DNA from: Streptomyces meridianus
Lineage (GTDB): Bacteria; Actinomycetota; Actinomycetes; Streptomycetales; Streptomycetaceae
Direction of reading: 5' to 3'
NCBI RefSeq assembly: GCF_023703325.1
Contig: NZ_JAMQGM010000014.1
Span: 109,186 to 173,185 of the forward strand
DNA length: 64,000 bases
A program made the position numbers and the translations under genes. Under the pieces are notes generated by a model that had not been told where the DNA came from, searched no databases, and worked only from the letters and a program-made list of their open reading frames with translations. Shown here one piece after another: positions 11,927-19,061 of the stretch. Within the stretch, counting starts at the first letter, position 1; each line of letters begins with the position of its first letter.

Positions 11927-12146
11927 AGCGGGCAGGAAGGGGCGCATCCACTGTACGGGCTGCGTTTCCGCGATGTTGTGGCCGACGAGCGCGAGGACGT
12001 CGGCATGGTCGAAATCGTCGTACGAGCCGGGCTGACCGTCGCCGCCGAAGGATTCCTTCAGCGCCTCGGCGGCAGTGGAGGTGCACAAGAGGGTGTTCCC
12101 GTCCAAGTGGCGGGTGCCGATACCCGCGCGGGCCGGTACGGCCAGG
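11927..12146 (-). pseudogene. relic of a molybdopterin oxidoreductase gene
   Basis: The minus strand encodes about 73 residues without a matching start or stop that read like the middle of a formate dehydrogenase/nitrate reductase-type molybdopterin oxidoreductase: RAGIGTRHLDGNTLLC, ESFGGDGQPGSYDD and ALVGHNIAETQPVQWM. These match the conserved segment after the Fe-S domain, where the family has G-T-N-H-x-D-x-N and G-H-N-x-A-E-T. Nothing family-like is visible on either side. This is therefore a short leftover of a deleted gene between the HTH-MurA gene and the LigD-like pair. Confidence rests on motif recognition only. Confidence 0.6.
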
Positions 12147-12278
12147 TGCAGGACTCCTCGAGGAACAGCCGACCTGTGGACTCGTCCGGCACTTGTGGCG
12201 GGGCGCGGGTGCCGCCGGCCTGCGGGGGTACCCGCAACGGCAGCGCCGCGCCGGTCCCGCGGAGGGAGGACGTACGCC

Positions 12279-12887
12279 GTGAACAGCAAGGACAGCCTGC
12301 GGGAATACCGGCAGAAGCGGGATTTCGCCCGCACCCGGGAGCCGCGCGGCCGGAACGCCGACCTCGGCGAGAACCCGTCCTTCGTGGTGCAGATCCACGA
12401 CGCGAGCACGCTGCACTTCGACTTCCGCCTGGAGGCCGACGGCGTGCTCAAGTCCTGGTCGGTGCCCAAGGGCCCGTCCGACGATCCCCGGGACAAGCGG
12501 CTGGCCGTCCCCACCGAGGACCACCCGCTGGAGTACCGGGAGTTCGAGGGCGTCATCCCCGTGGGCGAGTACGGCGCCGGTACGGCGATCGTGTGGGACG
12601 AGGGCACCTACCGGATCCTCACCCACGACCGCGAGGGCTCGCCGGTGCCCGCGGCACAGGCCCTGGGGAGGGGGCACCTTTCGTTCTGGCTGGACGGGAG
12701 CAAGCTCCACGGCGGATACGCCCTGACGCGCATCCGCGGGGGCGGCTCCTCCTCCGGCCGGGAGTCGTGGCTGCTGGTCAAGGAGAACGACGCTCGCGCC
12801 GGACGCCGCGGCACCCCCGATCCGGCCCGCGCCCGCTCCGCGAAATCCGGTCGCACCCTGCGGCAGGTCGCCGCCGAGGAGGGCTGA
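12279..12887 (+). CDS. LigD-type 3'-phosphoesterase domain protein
   Basis: A 202-aa stand-alone homologue of the phosphoesterase (PE) domain of bacterial LigD, which trims 3'-phosphate and 3'-ribonucleotide ends during non-homologous end joining. Diagnostic blocks are FVVQIHDASTLHFDFRLE, WSVPKGPS, EDHPLEYREFEG, IPVGEYGAGT and LHGGYALTRI. GTG 12279 has GGAGG about eight bases upstream. The C-terminal 25 residues are basic and probably disordered. The ligase gene starts six bases after its stop, so the two form a split LigD; no polymerase domain or Ku gene is visible nearby. Confidence 0.88.
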   Translation: MNSKDSLREYRQKRDFARTREPRGRNADLGENPSFVVQIHDASTLHFDFRLEADGVLKSWSVPKGPSDDPRDKRLAVPTEDHPLEYREFEGVIPVGEYGAGTAIVWDEGTYRILTHDREGSPVPAAQALGRGHLSFWLDGSKLHGGYALTRIRGGGSSSGRESWLLVKENDARAGRRGTPDPARARSAKSGRTLRQVAAEEG

Positions 12888-12893
12888 GTCGTC

Positions 12894-13922
12894 GTGACGG
12901 CGGACGGTCTCCTGGACCCCCTGCCCCCCGAACAGCAACGGCTGCTGCTCGAGGCTCCGGATGCGGCGGAATCGGCGCGGAACCCCATGCTCGCGGTTCT
13001 CAGCGACCGGCGGACGTTCGACAAGAACTGGATCTTCGAGCGCAAGCTCGACGGCATCCGTGCCCTCGCTGTCCGCGACGGCGCCAACACGCACCTGCTC
13101 TCCCGCAGCGGCCGGTCCCTGGATCGCTCCTACCCCGAACTTCTGGACGCCCTCGCGGCCCAGGCCTGCTCCGGCTTCACCGTCGACGGGGAGATCGTGG
13201 CCATCTCCCGCGGCCGCACCGACTTCTCCCGGCTCCAGCAGCGCATGCAGATCGAGGACCCGGCGCGGGCACGGGCGAGCGGCGTCGCCGTCACCTACTA
13301 CGTATTCGACCTGCTGCGTCTGGACGGCGTCGACCTGACCCGGCTCCCCCTGCGCACCCGCAAGTCGCTGCTGCGCCGGGTGCTGGATTTCCACGGACCG
13401 CTACGGCTGACCCCGCACCGCAACGAAGGCGGTCCCGAGCTGCTGGAACAGGCGTGCGCCAAGGGCTGGGAGGGGTTGATCGCCAAGCGGGCGGACGGCC
13501 GTTACGTGCGGCGCCGGTCCCACGACTGGCTGAAGCTCAACTGCTCGGCCGGACAGGAGTTCGTCGTCGGCGGCTGGACCGAGCCGACGGGCAGCCGCAC
13601 GGGCCTGGGCGCCCTGCTGCTCGGGCACTACGAACAGGGACGGCTGCGTTACGCCGGCAAGGTCGGCACGGGCTTCCGGGCCGCGACCCTGCGCGAGCTG
13701 CGCACCGCTCTGGACCCGCTGGAGACGACCGCGTCCCCGTTCGCGGATCCGGTGCGCGAGCGCCGCGTGCACTGGGCACGGCCGCGGCTCGTCGCCGAGA
13801 TCGGCTTCACCGAGTGGACCCGGGACGGCCTGCTGCGCCACCCCCGCTTTCTCGGACTGCGCGACGACAAGCGGCCGCAGGACGTCGTACGCGAGAGGCC
13901 GGAGGGAAGCGGTCGATCCTGA
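12894..13922 (+). CDS. ATP-dependent DNA ligase (LigD ligase-domain type)
   Basis: A 342-aa ligase with an adenylation domain and an OB-fold. Motif I is ERKLDGIRAL, with the Lys that becomes adenylated; further motifs are VDGEIVA (III-like), GWEGLIAKRADGRY (IV) and WLKLNC (V), followed by the OB domain ending in the GFTEWTRDGLLRHPRFLGLR block. It seals 5'-phosphate/3'-OH nicks and in this family serves end joining. The start is GTG 12894, six bases after the phosphoesterase gene, with which it should be co-transcribed. Confidence 0.9.
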   Translation: MTADGLLDPLPPEQQRLLLEAPDAAESARNPMLAVLSDRRTFDKNWIFERKLDGIRALAVRDGANTHLLSRSGRSLDRSYPELLDALAAQACSGFTVDGEIVAISRGRTDFSRLQQRMQIEDPARARASGVAVTYYVFDLLRLDGVDLTRLPLRTRKSLLRRVLDFHGPLRLTPHRNEGGPELLEQACAKGWEGLIAKRADGRYVRRRSHDWLKLNCSAGQEFVVGGWTEPTGSRTGLGALLLGHYEQGRLRYAGKVGTGFRAATLRELRTALDPLETTASPFADPVRERRVHWARPRLVAEIGFTEWTRDGLLRHPRFLGLRDDKRPQDVVRERPEGSGRS

Positions 13923-14142
13923 ATGAACATCCGGGATCCGGGAAGACGGACATGTGCCGACGGCCGCGGCGCGCTGCCCCGCCCCTCCCCGCGAGGACGT
14001 CCGGACATTCGCTGCGCCCCGCCCGCCACAGGCTGGACGAGGTGACGCGCGCCTGACACACCCACCGGCATCCCCGCACCACATGACACACTCCGGCGGG
14101 ACGCGCCGGTTTCCGTCCGCGCCCGCAGGGCACCCGGCTGCC

Positions 14143-15108
14143 ATGGTTCGGATCGGCTACACGATGCTGACGGAACAGGCCGGGCCCCGCGATCTGGTGC
14201 GGCACGCCGTGCGGGCCGAGGCCGCGGGGTTCGACTTCACCGTCACCTCCGACCACTCCTTCCCGTGGCTGGACTCGCAGGGGCACTCCCCGTACGCGTG
14301 GAGCGTGCTGGGCGCCGCGGCGCAGGCCACGTCCCGTATCCCGCTGACGACCTTCGTGACCTGTCCGACCCGCCGCTACCACCCTGCCGTCGTTGCCCAG
14401 AAGGCCGCGACGATGCAGTTGCTGTGCGAGGGGAGGTTCCGGCTGGGGCTGGGATCCGGGGAGAACCTCAACGAGCACATCGTGGGCGGGGGGTGGCCCT
14501 CGGTGGACGTCCGGCACGAGATGCTGGCAGAGGCGTGCGAGATCATCCGCGCCCTCTTCCGGGGCGGATACGTCCGTCACCGCGGCCGGCACTTCGACGT
14601 CGAGTCGGCCAAGCTGTGGGATCTGCCGGACACGCCGCCGCCGATCGGTGTCGCCGTGTCCGGCGAACAGTCCTGCGCGCTGGCCGGACGGTTCGCCGAC
14701 CTGCTCATCGCCGTCGAACCCCGGGCCGACCTCGTCGCCGCCTTCGACGCGCACGGGGGCGCTGGCAAACCCCGCATCGGGCAGCTGCCGGTGTGCTACG
14801 ACCCCGATCGACGTGCCGCCGTCGCGCGGGCCCACGACCAGTTCCGCTGGTTCGGCGGCGGGTGGAAGGTGAACGCCGAGCTGCCCGGCACCGCCGCATT
14901 CGCGGGCGCCACGCAGTACGTCCGCCGCGAGGACGTCGCCGAGGCCATCCCCTGCGGGGACGACGTGGGCATGTTCGTGGAGGCCGTCCGCCCGTTCGCC
15001 GAGGCCGGGTTCACCGATGTCGCGCTCGTCCAGATCGGCGGGACGCACCAGGACTCCTTCATCGACTGGTCACAGCGCAAGCTCCTGCCCGCGCTCCGCG
15101 AACTCTGA
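14143..15108 (+). CDS. F420-dependent LLM-class oxidoreductase
   Basis: A 321-aa TIM-barrel enzyme of the luciferase-like monooxygenase family. It shows the N-terminal VRIGYTMLTEQAGPRDLV block, the TSDHSFPW loop and the RFRLGLGSGENLNEHIVG block typical of the F420-dependent glucose-6-phosphate dehydrogenase-like subgroup. Substrate unknown. ATG 14143 begins the family-like sequence and has only a weak AGGG upstream; ATG 14083 is an alternative. The gene converges on the decarboxylase relic at 15143. Confidence 0.85.
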   Translation: MVRIGYTMLTEQAGPRDLVRHAVRAEAAGFDFTVTSDHSFPWLDSQGHSPYAWSVLGAAAQATSRIPLTTFVTCPTRRYHPAVVAQKAATMQLLCEGRFRLGLGSGENLNEHIVGGGWPSVDVRHEMLAEACEIIRALFRGGYVRHRGRHFDVESAKLWDLPDTPPPIGVAVSGEQSCALAGRFADLLIAVEPRADLVAAFDAHGGAGKPRIGQLPVCYDPDRRAAVARAHDQFRWFGGGWKVNAELPGTAAFAGATQYVRREDVAEAIPCGDDVGMFVEAVRPFAEAGFTDVALVQIGGTHQDSFIDWSQRKLLPALREL

Positions 15109-15142
15109 CCCCGGGCCGGCGGCCGGGCGGGTGACGACGGGG

Positions 15143-15600
15143 TCAGGGGGCCGCGTCGGCCGTGACCCGCACGGTGCGCAGGCTGCTGTCCGCGGCGTCC
15201 GGGATGTACATCCCCGCGTCGACGCCGGAGCGCAAGTACTCGAGCACCGGTGCGGTGAGCCGCTCACCGGGCAGAACTGCTGGGATGCCCGGCGGGTACG
15301 GTGTGATCATTACGGCGGCGACGCGGCCCTCCGCCGCGTCGAGGGGGACGTCCTCGTGGCGGGCGAAGTACGCGTCACGCGGCGGCGCGGCCTGTTCGAG
15401 TCGCAGTCCTCCCGGGTCCGGCACACGGACCTTCGGAGCCGGGCGCAGATCCGGTGCATGGCGCACCAGGTCCTCCAGCGCCCTCAGCAGCCGGCCCGCG
15501 GTGCTGTCGTCGTCGCCGTGGGCGATCTGGGCGCTGATCCGCCGGTGGTCGCTCAGGTGCATGTCCACCGCGTGGTGGCGGCGCAGCCAGTCGGCACGTG
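15143..15600 (-). pseudogene. C-terminal relic of an Orn/Lys/Arg decarboxylase
   Basis: The last ~150 codons of a PLP-dependent Orn/Lys/Arg decarboxylase remain, including the family's C-terminal blocks ADWLRRHHAVDMHLSDHRRI, AAVMITPYPPGIPAVLPGE and VLEYLRSGVDAGMYIPD, ending at a TGA (15143). Upstream of about 15600 the homology stops abruptly and the frame runs into GC-rich sequence and the RidA gene, so the ~320 N-terminal residues with the PLP lysine are gone. The product cannot be active. This is a deletion scar at the left edge of the aromatic-acid cluster. Confidence 0.75.
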
Positions 15601-15696
15601 TCCGACCGCACAGGGGTCGTGGCAACGGAACGGAGAGCCGAGGTGACGCCACCGGCGGCTCTCCGGCACCCGGCGGGCGGCGTCTGCCGTCCGGCG

Positions 15697-16110
15697 TCAT
15701 GGCAGGACGGCGACTCCGTCGATCTCCACCATCGCCTGTTCGTCCCAGAGCCGTACCGCACCGATGACGGCCATGGCCGGGTACTCCCGCCCGGCCAGCC
15801 GCCGCCAGATCCGCCCCAACTCGGCGACGTGCGAACGGTAATCGGCGACGTCGGTGGGATAGACGGTGACCCGGGCCAGGTGCTCGGGTTCGCCGCCCGC
15901 GGCACGCAGGGCGGCCAACAGGTTGGTCAGCGCTGTCTCGAACTGCTCGGGCAGGGTGTCCCCGACGACCTTGCCCTCCCCGTCGAGCGAGGTCTGGCCG
16001 GCCAGGAAGACCAGGCGCCCGCCGGTCGCGACGACCGCGTGGGAGAAGCCGGTCGCGGGCGCGAGTTCCGGGGGATTCACGCGCTCGACCGGGGCGGAGG
16101 GCTTTTTCAC
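15697..16110 (-). CDS. RidA/YjgF family enamine/imine deaminase
   Basis: A 137-aa protein of the RidA family with GRLVFLAGQTSLDGEGKVVG near the N-terminus and the conserved middle block EQFETALTNLLAALRAAGG plus VTVYPTDVADYR. RidA proteins hydrolyse reactive enamines and imines to ketones and ammonia. GTG 16110 overlaps the stop of the acyl-CoA dehydrogenase gene as GTGA and has GGAG eight bases upstream, so it is translationally coupled. In an aminobenzoyl-CoA pathway such an enzyme could release the amino group after ring reduction. Confidence 0.88.
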   Translation of the reverse strand: MKKPSAPVERVNPPELAPATGFSHAVVATGGRLVFLAGQTSLDGEGKVVGDTLPEQFETALTNLLAALRAAGGEPEHLARVTVYPTDVADYRSHVAELGRIWRRLAGREYPAMAVIGAVRLWDEQAMVEIDGVAVLP

Positions 16111-17234
16111 CGGTACAACTCCTTTGCGATGATGGTGCGCTGGACCTCGGTGGCGCCCTCGTAGATGCGGGGCGCGCGGACCTCGCGGTAGAGGTGCTCC
16201 AGGAGATGTCCGCGCACCAGCGCGGCGGCGCCGTGCAGTTGGACCGCCGCGTCGACGACGTACTGGGCCGTCTCGGTGGCGAGCAGCTTGGCCATCGCCG
16301 AACTGCGGGCGACACCCGCAGAGCCGCTGTCGTACGCCTCGGCCGCCGCATAGACGAGCAGTCGGGCGGCCTCGGTCCGGGTGGCCATCTCGGCGAGCCG
16401 GTGACCGACTGCCTGCAGATCCTTGAGCGGTCCGCCGAACGCCTGCCGCACACCGGCATGGGCGATCGACGCGTCGAGCGCGGCCTGTGCCATCCCGACG
16501 GCGAACGCCCCGACGCTCGGGCGGAAGAGGTCGAGCGTACGCATGGCGACCCGGAAGCCCTCGCCGGGCCGGCCGAGCACGTCGGTGGATGTGACGGGCA
16601 CGCCGTCGAAGGTCAGCGTGCCGATGGGGTGCGGGCTGAGCATGTCCAGGTGCTCGCCGCCCAGACCCGGCCGGTCGGCCGGGACCAGGAAGGCGGTGAC
16701 GCCCCGGGACCCCGGCGCCTCCCCGGTCCGCGCGAAGACCGTGGCGAAGTCCGCCTCGGGCGCATTCGAGATCCAGCACTTCTCACCGCTCAACCGCCAG
16801 CCCTCGCCGTCCGGTTCGGCGGCGAGCGCGAGCGCCGCGGCGTCCGAACCGGCACCCGGCTCGCTCAGCGCGAACGCGGCGACGGCCCGTCCCGCCACGA
16901 CCTCCGGCAGCCAGCGTTCCCGCTGTTCCCGGGTGCCCGACTGGACGACGGGATACGTCCCGAGGCCCTGAAGGGCGAGCGCGGTCTCGGCCTCGGTGCA
17001 CTCCATCGCCAGGGACTCGCGCAGCAGACAGAGGTCGAGCGCCGGGACCCTCGTCCCTCCGGCGGCGGGGAAGACCCGTTCCAGCAGGCCCAGTTCGCCG
17101 AGTGCTTCGAGCAGGGCGCGGTTGACCCGGCCCGGTTCCGACCCCTCGGCCAGCGGGCGAAGGTGCTTCGCGGCCAGTTCGCGCACGTGTGCGCACCATG
17201 AGCGTTGCTCCGCGTCCAGCGCGAATGCGGGCAT
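16107..17234 (-). CDS. acyl-CoA dehydrogenase
   Basis: A 375-aa flavoprotein dehydrogenase. Family signatures are AFALSEPGAGSDAAALAL (FAD/substrate loop), GEKCWISNAP, FGGPLKDLQAVGHRLAEMAT and the C-terminal block PRIYEGATEVQRTIIAKELYR; the Glu in YEG is the catalytic base position. It is coupled to the RidA gene downstream and divergent from the aryl-CoA ligase. The putative operator at 17260-17272 lies 26 bp upstream of its start. In this cluster it probably oxidises the alicyclic CoA thioester formed after ring reduction; that is inference from the gene set. Confidence 0.9.
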   Translation of the reverse strand: MPAFALDAEQRSWCAHVRELAAKHLRPLAEGSEPGRVNRALLEALGELGLLERVFPAAGGTRVPALDLCLLRESLAMECTEAETALALQGLGTYPVVQSGTREQRERWLPEVVAGRAVAAFALSEPGAGSDAAALALAAEPDGEGWRLSGEKCWISNAPEADFATVFARTGEAPGSRGVTAFLVPADRPGLGGEHLDMLSPHPIGTLTFDGVPVTSTDVLGRPGEGFRVAMRTLDLFRPSVGAFAVGMAQAALDASIAHAGVRQAFGGPLKDLQAVGHRLAEMATRTEAARLLVYAAAEAYDSGSAGVARSSAMAKLLATETAQYVVDAAVQLHGAAALVRGHLLEHLYREVRAPRIYEGATEVQRTIIAKELYR

Positions 17235-17258
17235 CCAGCCCCTCCTTATCGCGGACCG

Positions 17259-17286
17259 TTGACTGTCGTCACCATCACGTTACGCT
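17259..17286 (+). promoter_or_regulatory. divergent promoter with shared operator motif (copy A)
   Basis: TTGACT (17259-17264) and TACGCT (17281-17286), 16 bp apart, form a plausible promoter for the CoA ligase. Overlapping the -35 is TGACTGTCGTCAC (17260-17272), repeated exactly at 22275-22287 before the enoyl-CoA hydratase gene. It is a candidate repressor site controlling both flanks of the cluster. Confidence 0.55.
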
Positions 17287-17350
17287 CGTACCGCAACCGC
17301 ACGGCCGGGACCCACCTCATTTCCAGGACGGCGCAAAGGGGCGCATCCGC

Positions 17351-19000
17351 ATGGAGCTCACACCTTCGGCTCACGTGGACACTTTCGCGCGGGACAACCT
17401 TCCGCCTCGCGAACAGTGGCCGGAACTGGTCTTCGACACTCCGGAACTCGACTACCCGGACCGTCTCAACTGCGGCGCCGAACTGCTTGACCGGTCGGCG
17501 GAGCGCTTCGGCGCGGACCGGCCCGCCCTCCACTCGCCGGACGGACCTTCCTGGACCTACGGGGAGTTGCTGGAGCGCGTGGACCGGATCGCACACGCCC
17601 TCACCACGGACCTGGGTGTGGTGCCGGGCAACCGCGTGCTGCTGCGCGGCCCCACCACCCCGTGGCTCGCGGCCTGCTGGCTCGCGGTGATGAAGGCCGG
17701 CGCCGTGGCCGTGACCGTGCTCGCCGCGCAGCGGCCGAAGGAACTGGCCGGCATCTGCGAGACCGCACGGGTGCGGCACGCCCTGTGCGACATCCGCTCG
17801 GTGGACGACCTGGCGAAGGCCGAGGTGCCGGGGCTGCGGGTCACCGCGTACGGCGGTGACGCCCCCGACGACCTGACCCGGCTGGCCCAGGCCGGGCGGG
17901 GCCCTTACCGGGCCGTTGACACCGCCGCGGACGACGTGGCGCTGATCGCCTTCACCTCGGGAACCACCGGGCGCCCCAAGGGGTGCATGCACTTCCACCG
18001 GGACGTGCTCGCCATCGCCGACACGTTCTCGCAGCACGTGCTCCGGCCGCAGCCCGACGACGTGTTCGCCGGCAGTCCTCCGCTCGGCTTCACGTTCGGG
18101 CTGGGCGGGCTCGTGATCTTTCCGCTGCGGGCGGGGGCCTCGACGCTGCTGCTGGAGCAGGCGGGACCGCGCCAGTTGCTGCCCGCGATCGCCGAGCACC
18201 GGGTGTCCGTTCTGTTCACTGCGCCGACGGCGTACCGAGCGATGCTCGACGTGCTCGACGGCAACGACGTTTCCTCGCTGCGGCGTTGCGTCTCCGCCGG
18301 GGAGAACCTGCCCGAGGCGACCTGGCGCGCCTGGCACGAGGCCACCGGCCTGCGGATCATCAACGGCATCGGCGCCACCGAGATGCTGCACATCTTCATC
18401 TCGGCGGCCGACGAGGCGATCCGGCCCGGCGCAACCGGCATTCCGGTGCCGGGCTTCCGCGCCCGCATCGTGGACCGGTCCGGCAGCCCCGTGCCCGACG
18501 GCGAGCCGGGACTGCTCGCCGTGCAGGGCCCCACGGGTTGCCGCTACCTCGCCGACGAGCGGCAACTCGAGTACGTCCGGAACCGATGGAACCTGACCGG
18601 CGACACCTATGTCCGGGATAGCGACGGCTATTTCCGGTATGTGGCCCGGGCCGACGACATGATCATCTCGGCCGGCTACAACATCGCGGGCCCCGAAGTC
18701 GAGGACGCCCTGCTGCGCCATCCCGACGTGCTCGAGGCGGCGGTCGTCGGCCGGCCCGACGAGCGGCGCGGCATGGCGGTCGTGGCCTACGCCGTGCTGC
18801 GCCCGGGCGTGCCCGGGGACGCCGGCACGGCCGAGGCCCTGCGGGAGTTCGTCAAGACGGTGATCGCCCCGTACAAGTGCCCGCGCGAGATCGTCTTCCT
18901 CGATGCACTGCCCCGGACGCCCACCGGAAAACTGCAGCGATTCCGGCTCCGGACCGCGGAGGGCGAACCGGGGGCGGCCGGCGCCGCCGCCCCGGCCTGA
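17351..19000 (+). CDS. aryl-CoA ligase, 2-aminobenzoate/benzoate-CoA ligase type
   Basis: A 549-aa member of the ANL adenylating-enzyme superfamily that activates a carboxylic acid through an acyl-AMP to a CoA thioester. The P-loop AFTSGTTGRPKGCMHFHRDV, the INGIGATEMLH motif, TGDTYVRDSDGYF and the hinge/Lys region ARADDMIISAGYNIAGPEVE are all intact, with the C-terminal catalytic Lys in TPTGKLQRF. Overall layout fits the benzoate-CoA ligase family. ATG 17351 was chosen because AAGGGG lies nine bases upstream and the family starts there. The neighbouring monooxygenase/reductase points to 2-aminobenzoate or salicylate as substrate. Confidence 0.85.
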   Translation: MELTPSAHVDTFARDNLPPREQWPELVFDTPELDYPDRLNCGAELLDRSAERFGADRPALHSPDGPSWTYGELLERVDRIAHALTTDLGVVPGNRVLLRGPTTPWLAACWLAVMKAGAVAVTVLAAQRPKELAGICETARVRHALCDIRSVDDLAKAEVPGLRVTAYGGDAPDDLTRLAQAGRGPYRAVDTAADDVALIAFTSGTTGRPKGCMHFHRDVLAIADTFSQHVLRPQPDDVFAGSPPLGFTFGLGGLVIFPLRAGASTLLLEQAGPRQLLPAIAEHRVSVLFTAPTAYRAMLDVLDGNDVSSLRRCVSAGENLPEATWRAWHEATGLRIINGIGATEMLHIFISAADEAIRPGATGIPVPGFRARIVDRSGSPVPDGEPGLLAVQGPTGCRYLADERQLEYVRNRWNLTGDTYVRDSDGYFRYVARADDMIISAGYNIAGPEVEDALLRHPDVLEAAVVGRPDERRGMAVVAYAVLRPGVPGDAGTAEALREFVKTVIAPYKCPREIVFLDALPRTPTGKLQRFRLRTAEGEPGAAGAAAPA

Positions 19001-19010
19001 TCGACGACAC

Positions 19011-19055
19011 GGGGTCCTCCCGGGGGCAGCGGTTCCGCCGTCCCGGGAGAACCCC
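19011..19055. terminator. bidirectional terminator between convergent genes
   Basis: A stem formed by GGGGT and CTCCCGGG on the left and CCCGGGAG and ACCCC on the right, with one mismatched pair and a 17-nt loop, fills the 61-bp space between the ligase and the convergent monooxygenase gene. Confidence 0.75.
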
Positions 19056-19061
19056 GGCGTT

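Noticed and set aside
11816..12607. A 263-aa minus-strand gene
   Set aside because: Most of it is the shadow of the phosphoesterase gene. Only the segment 11927-12146 has genuine family text, so only that part is reported, as a relic.
10637..14056. Plus-strand open frame of 1139 codons across MurA and the LigD pair
   Set aside because: It overlaps three recognisable genes in another frame and consists of Arg/Pro/Gly-rich text, a high-GC artefact.
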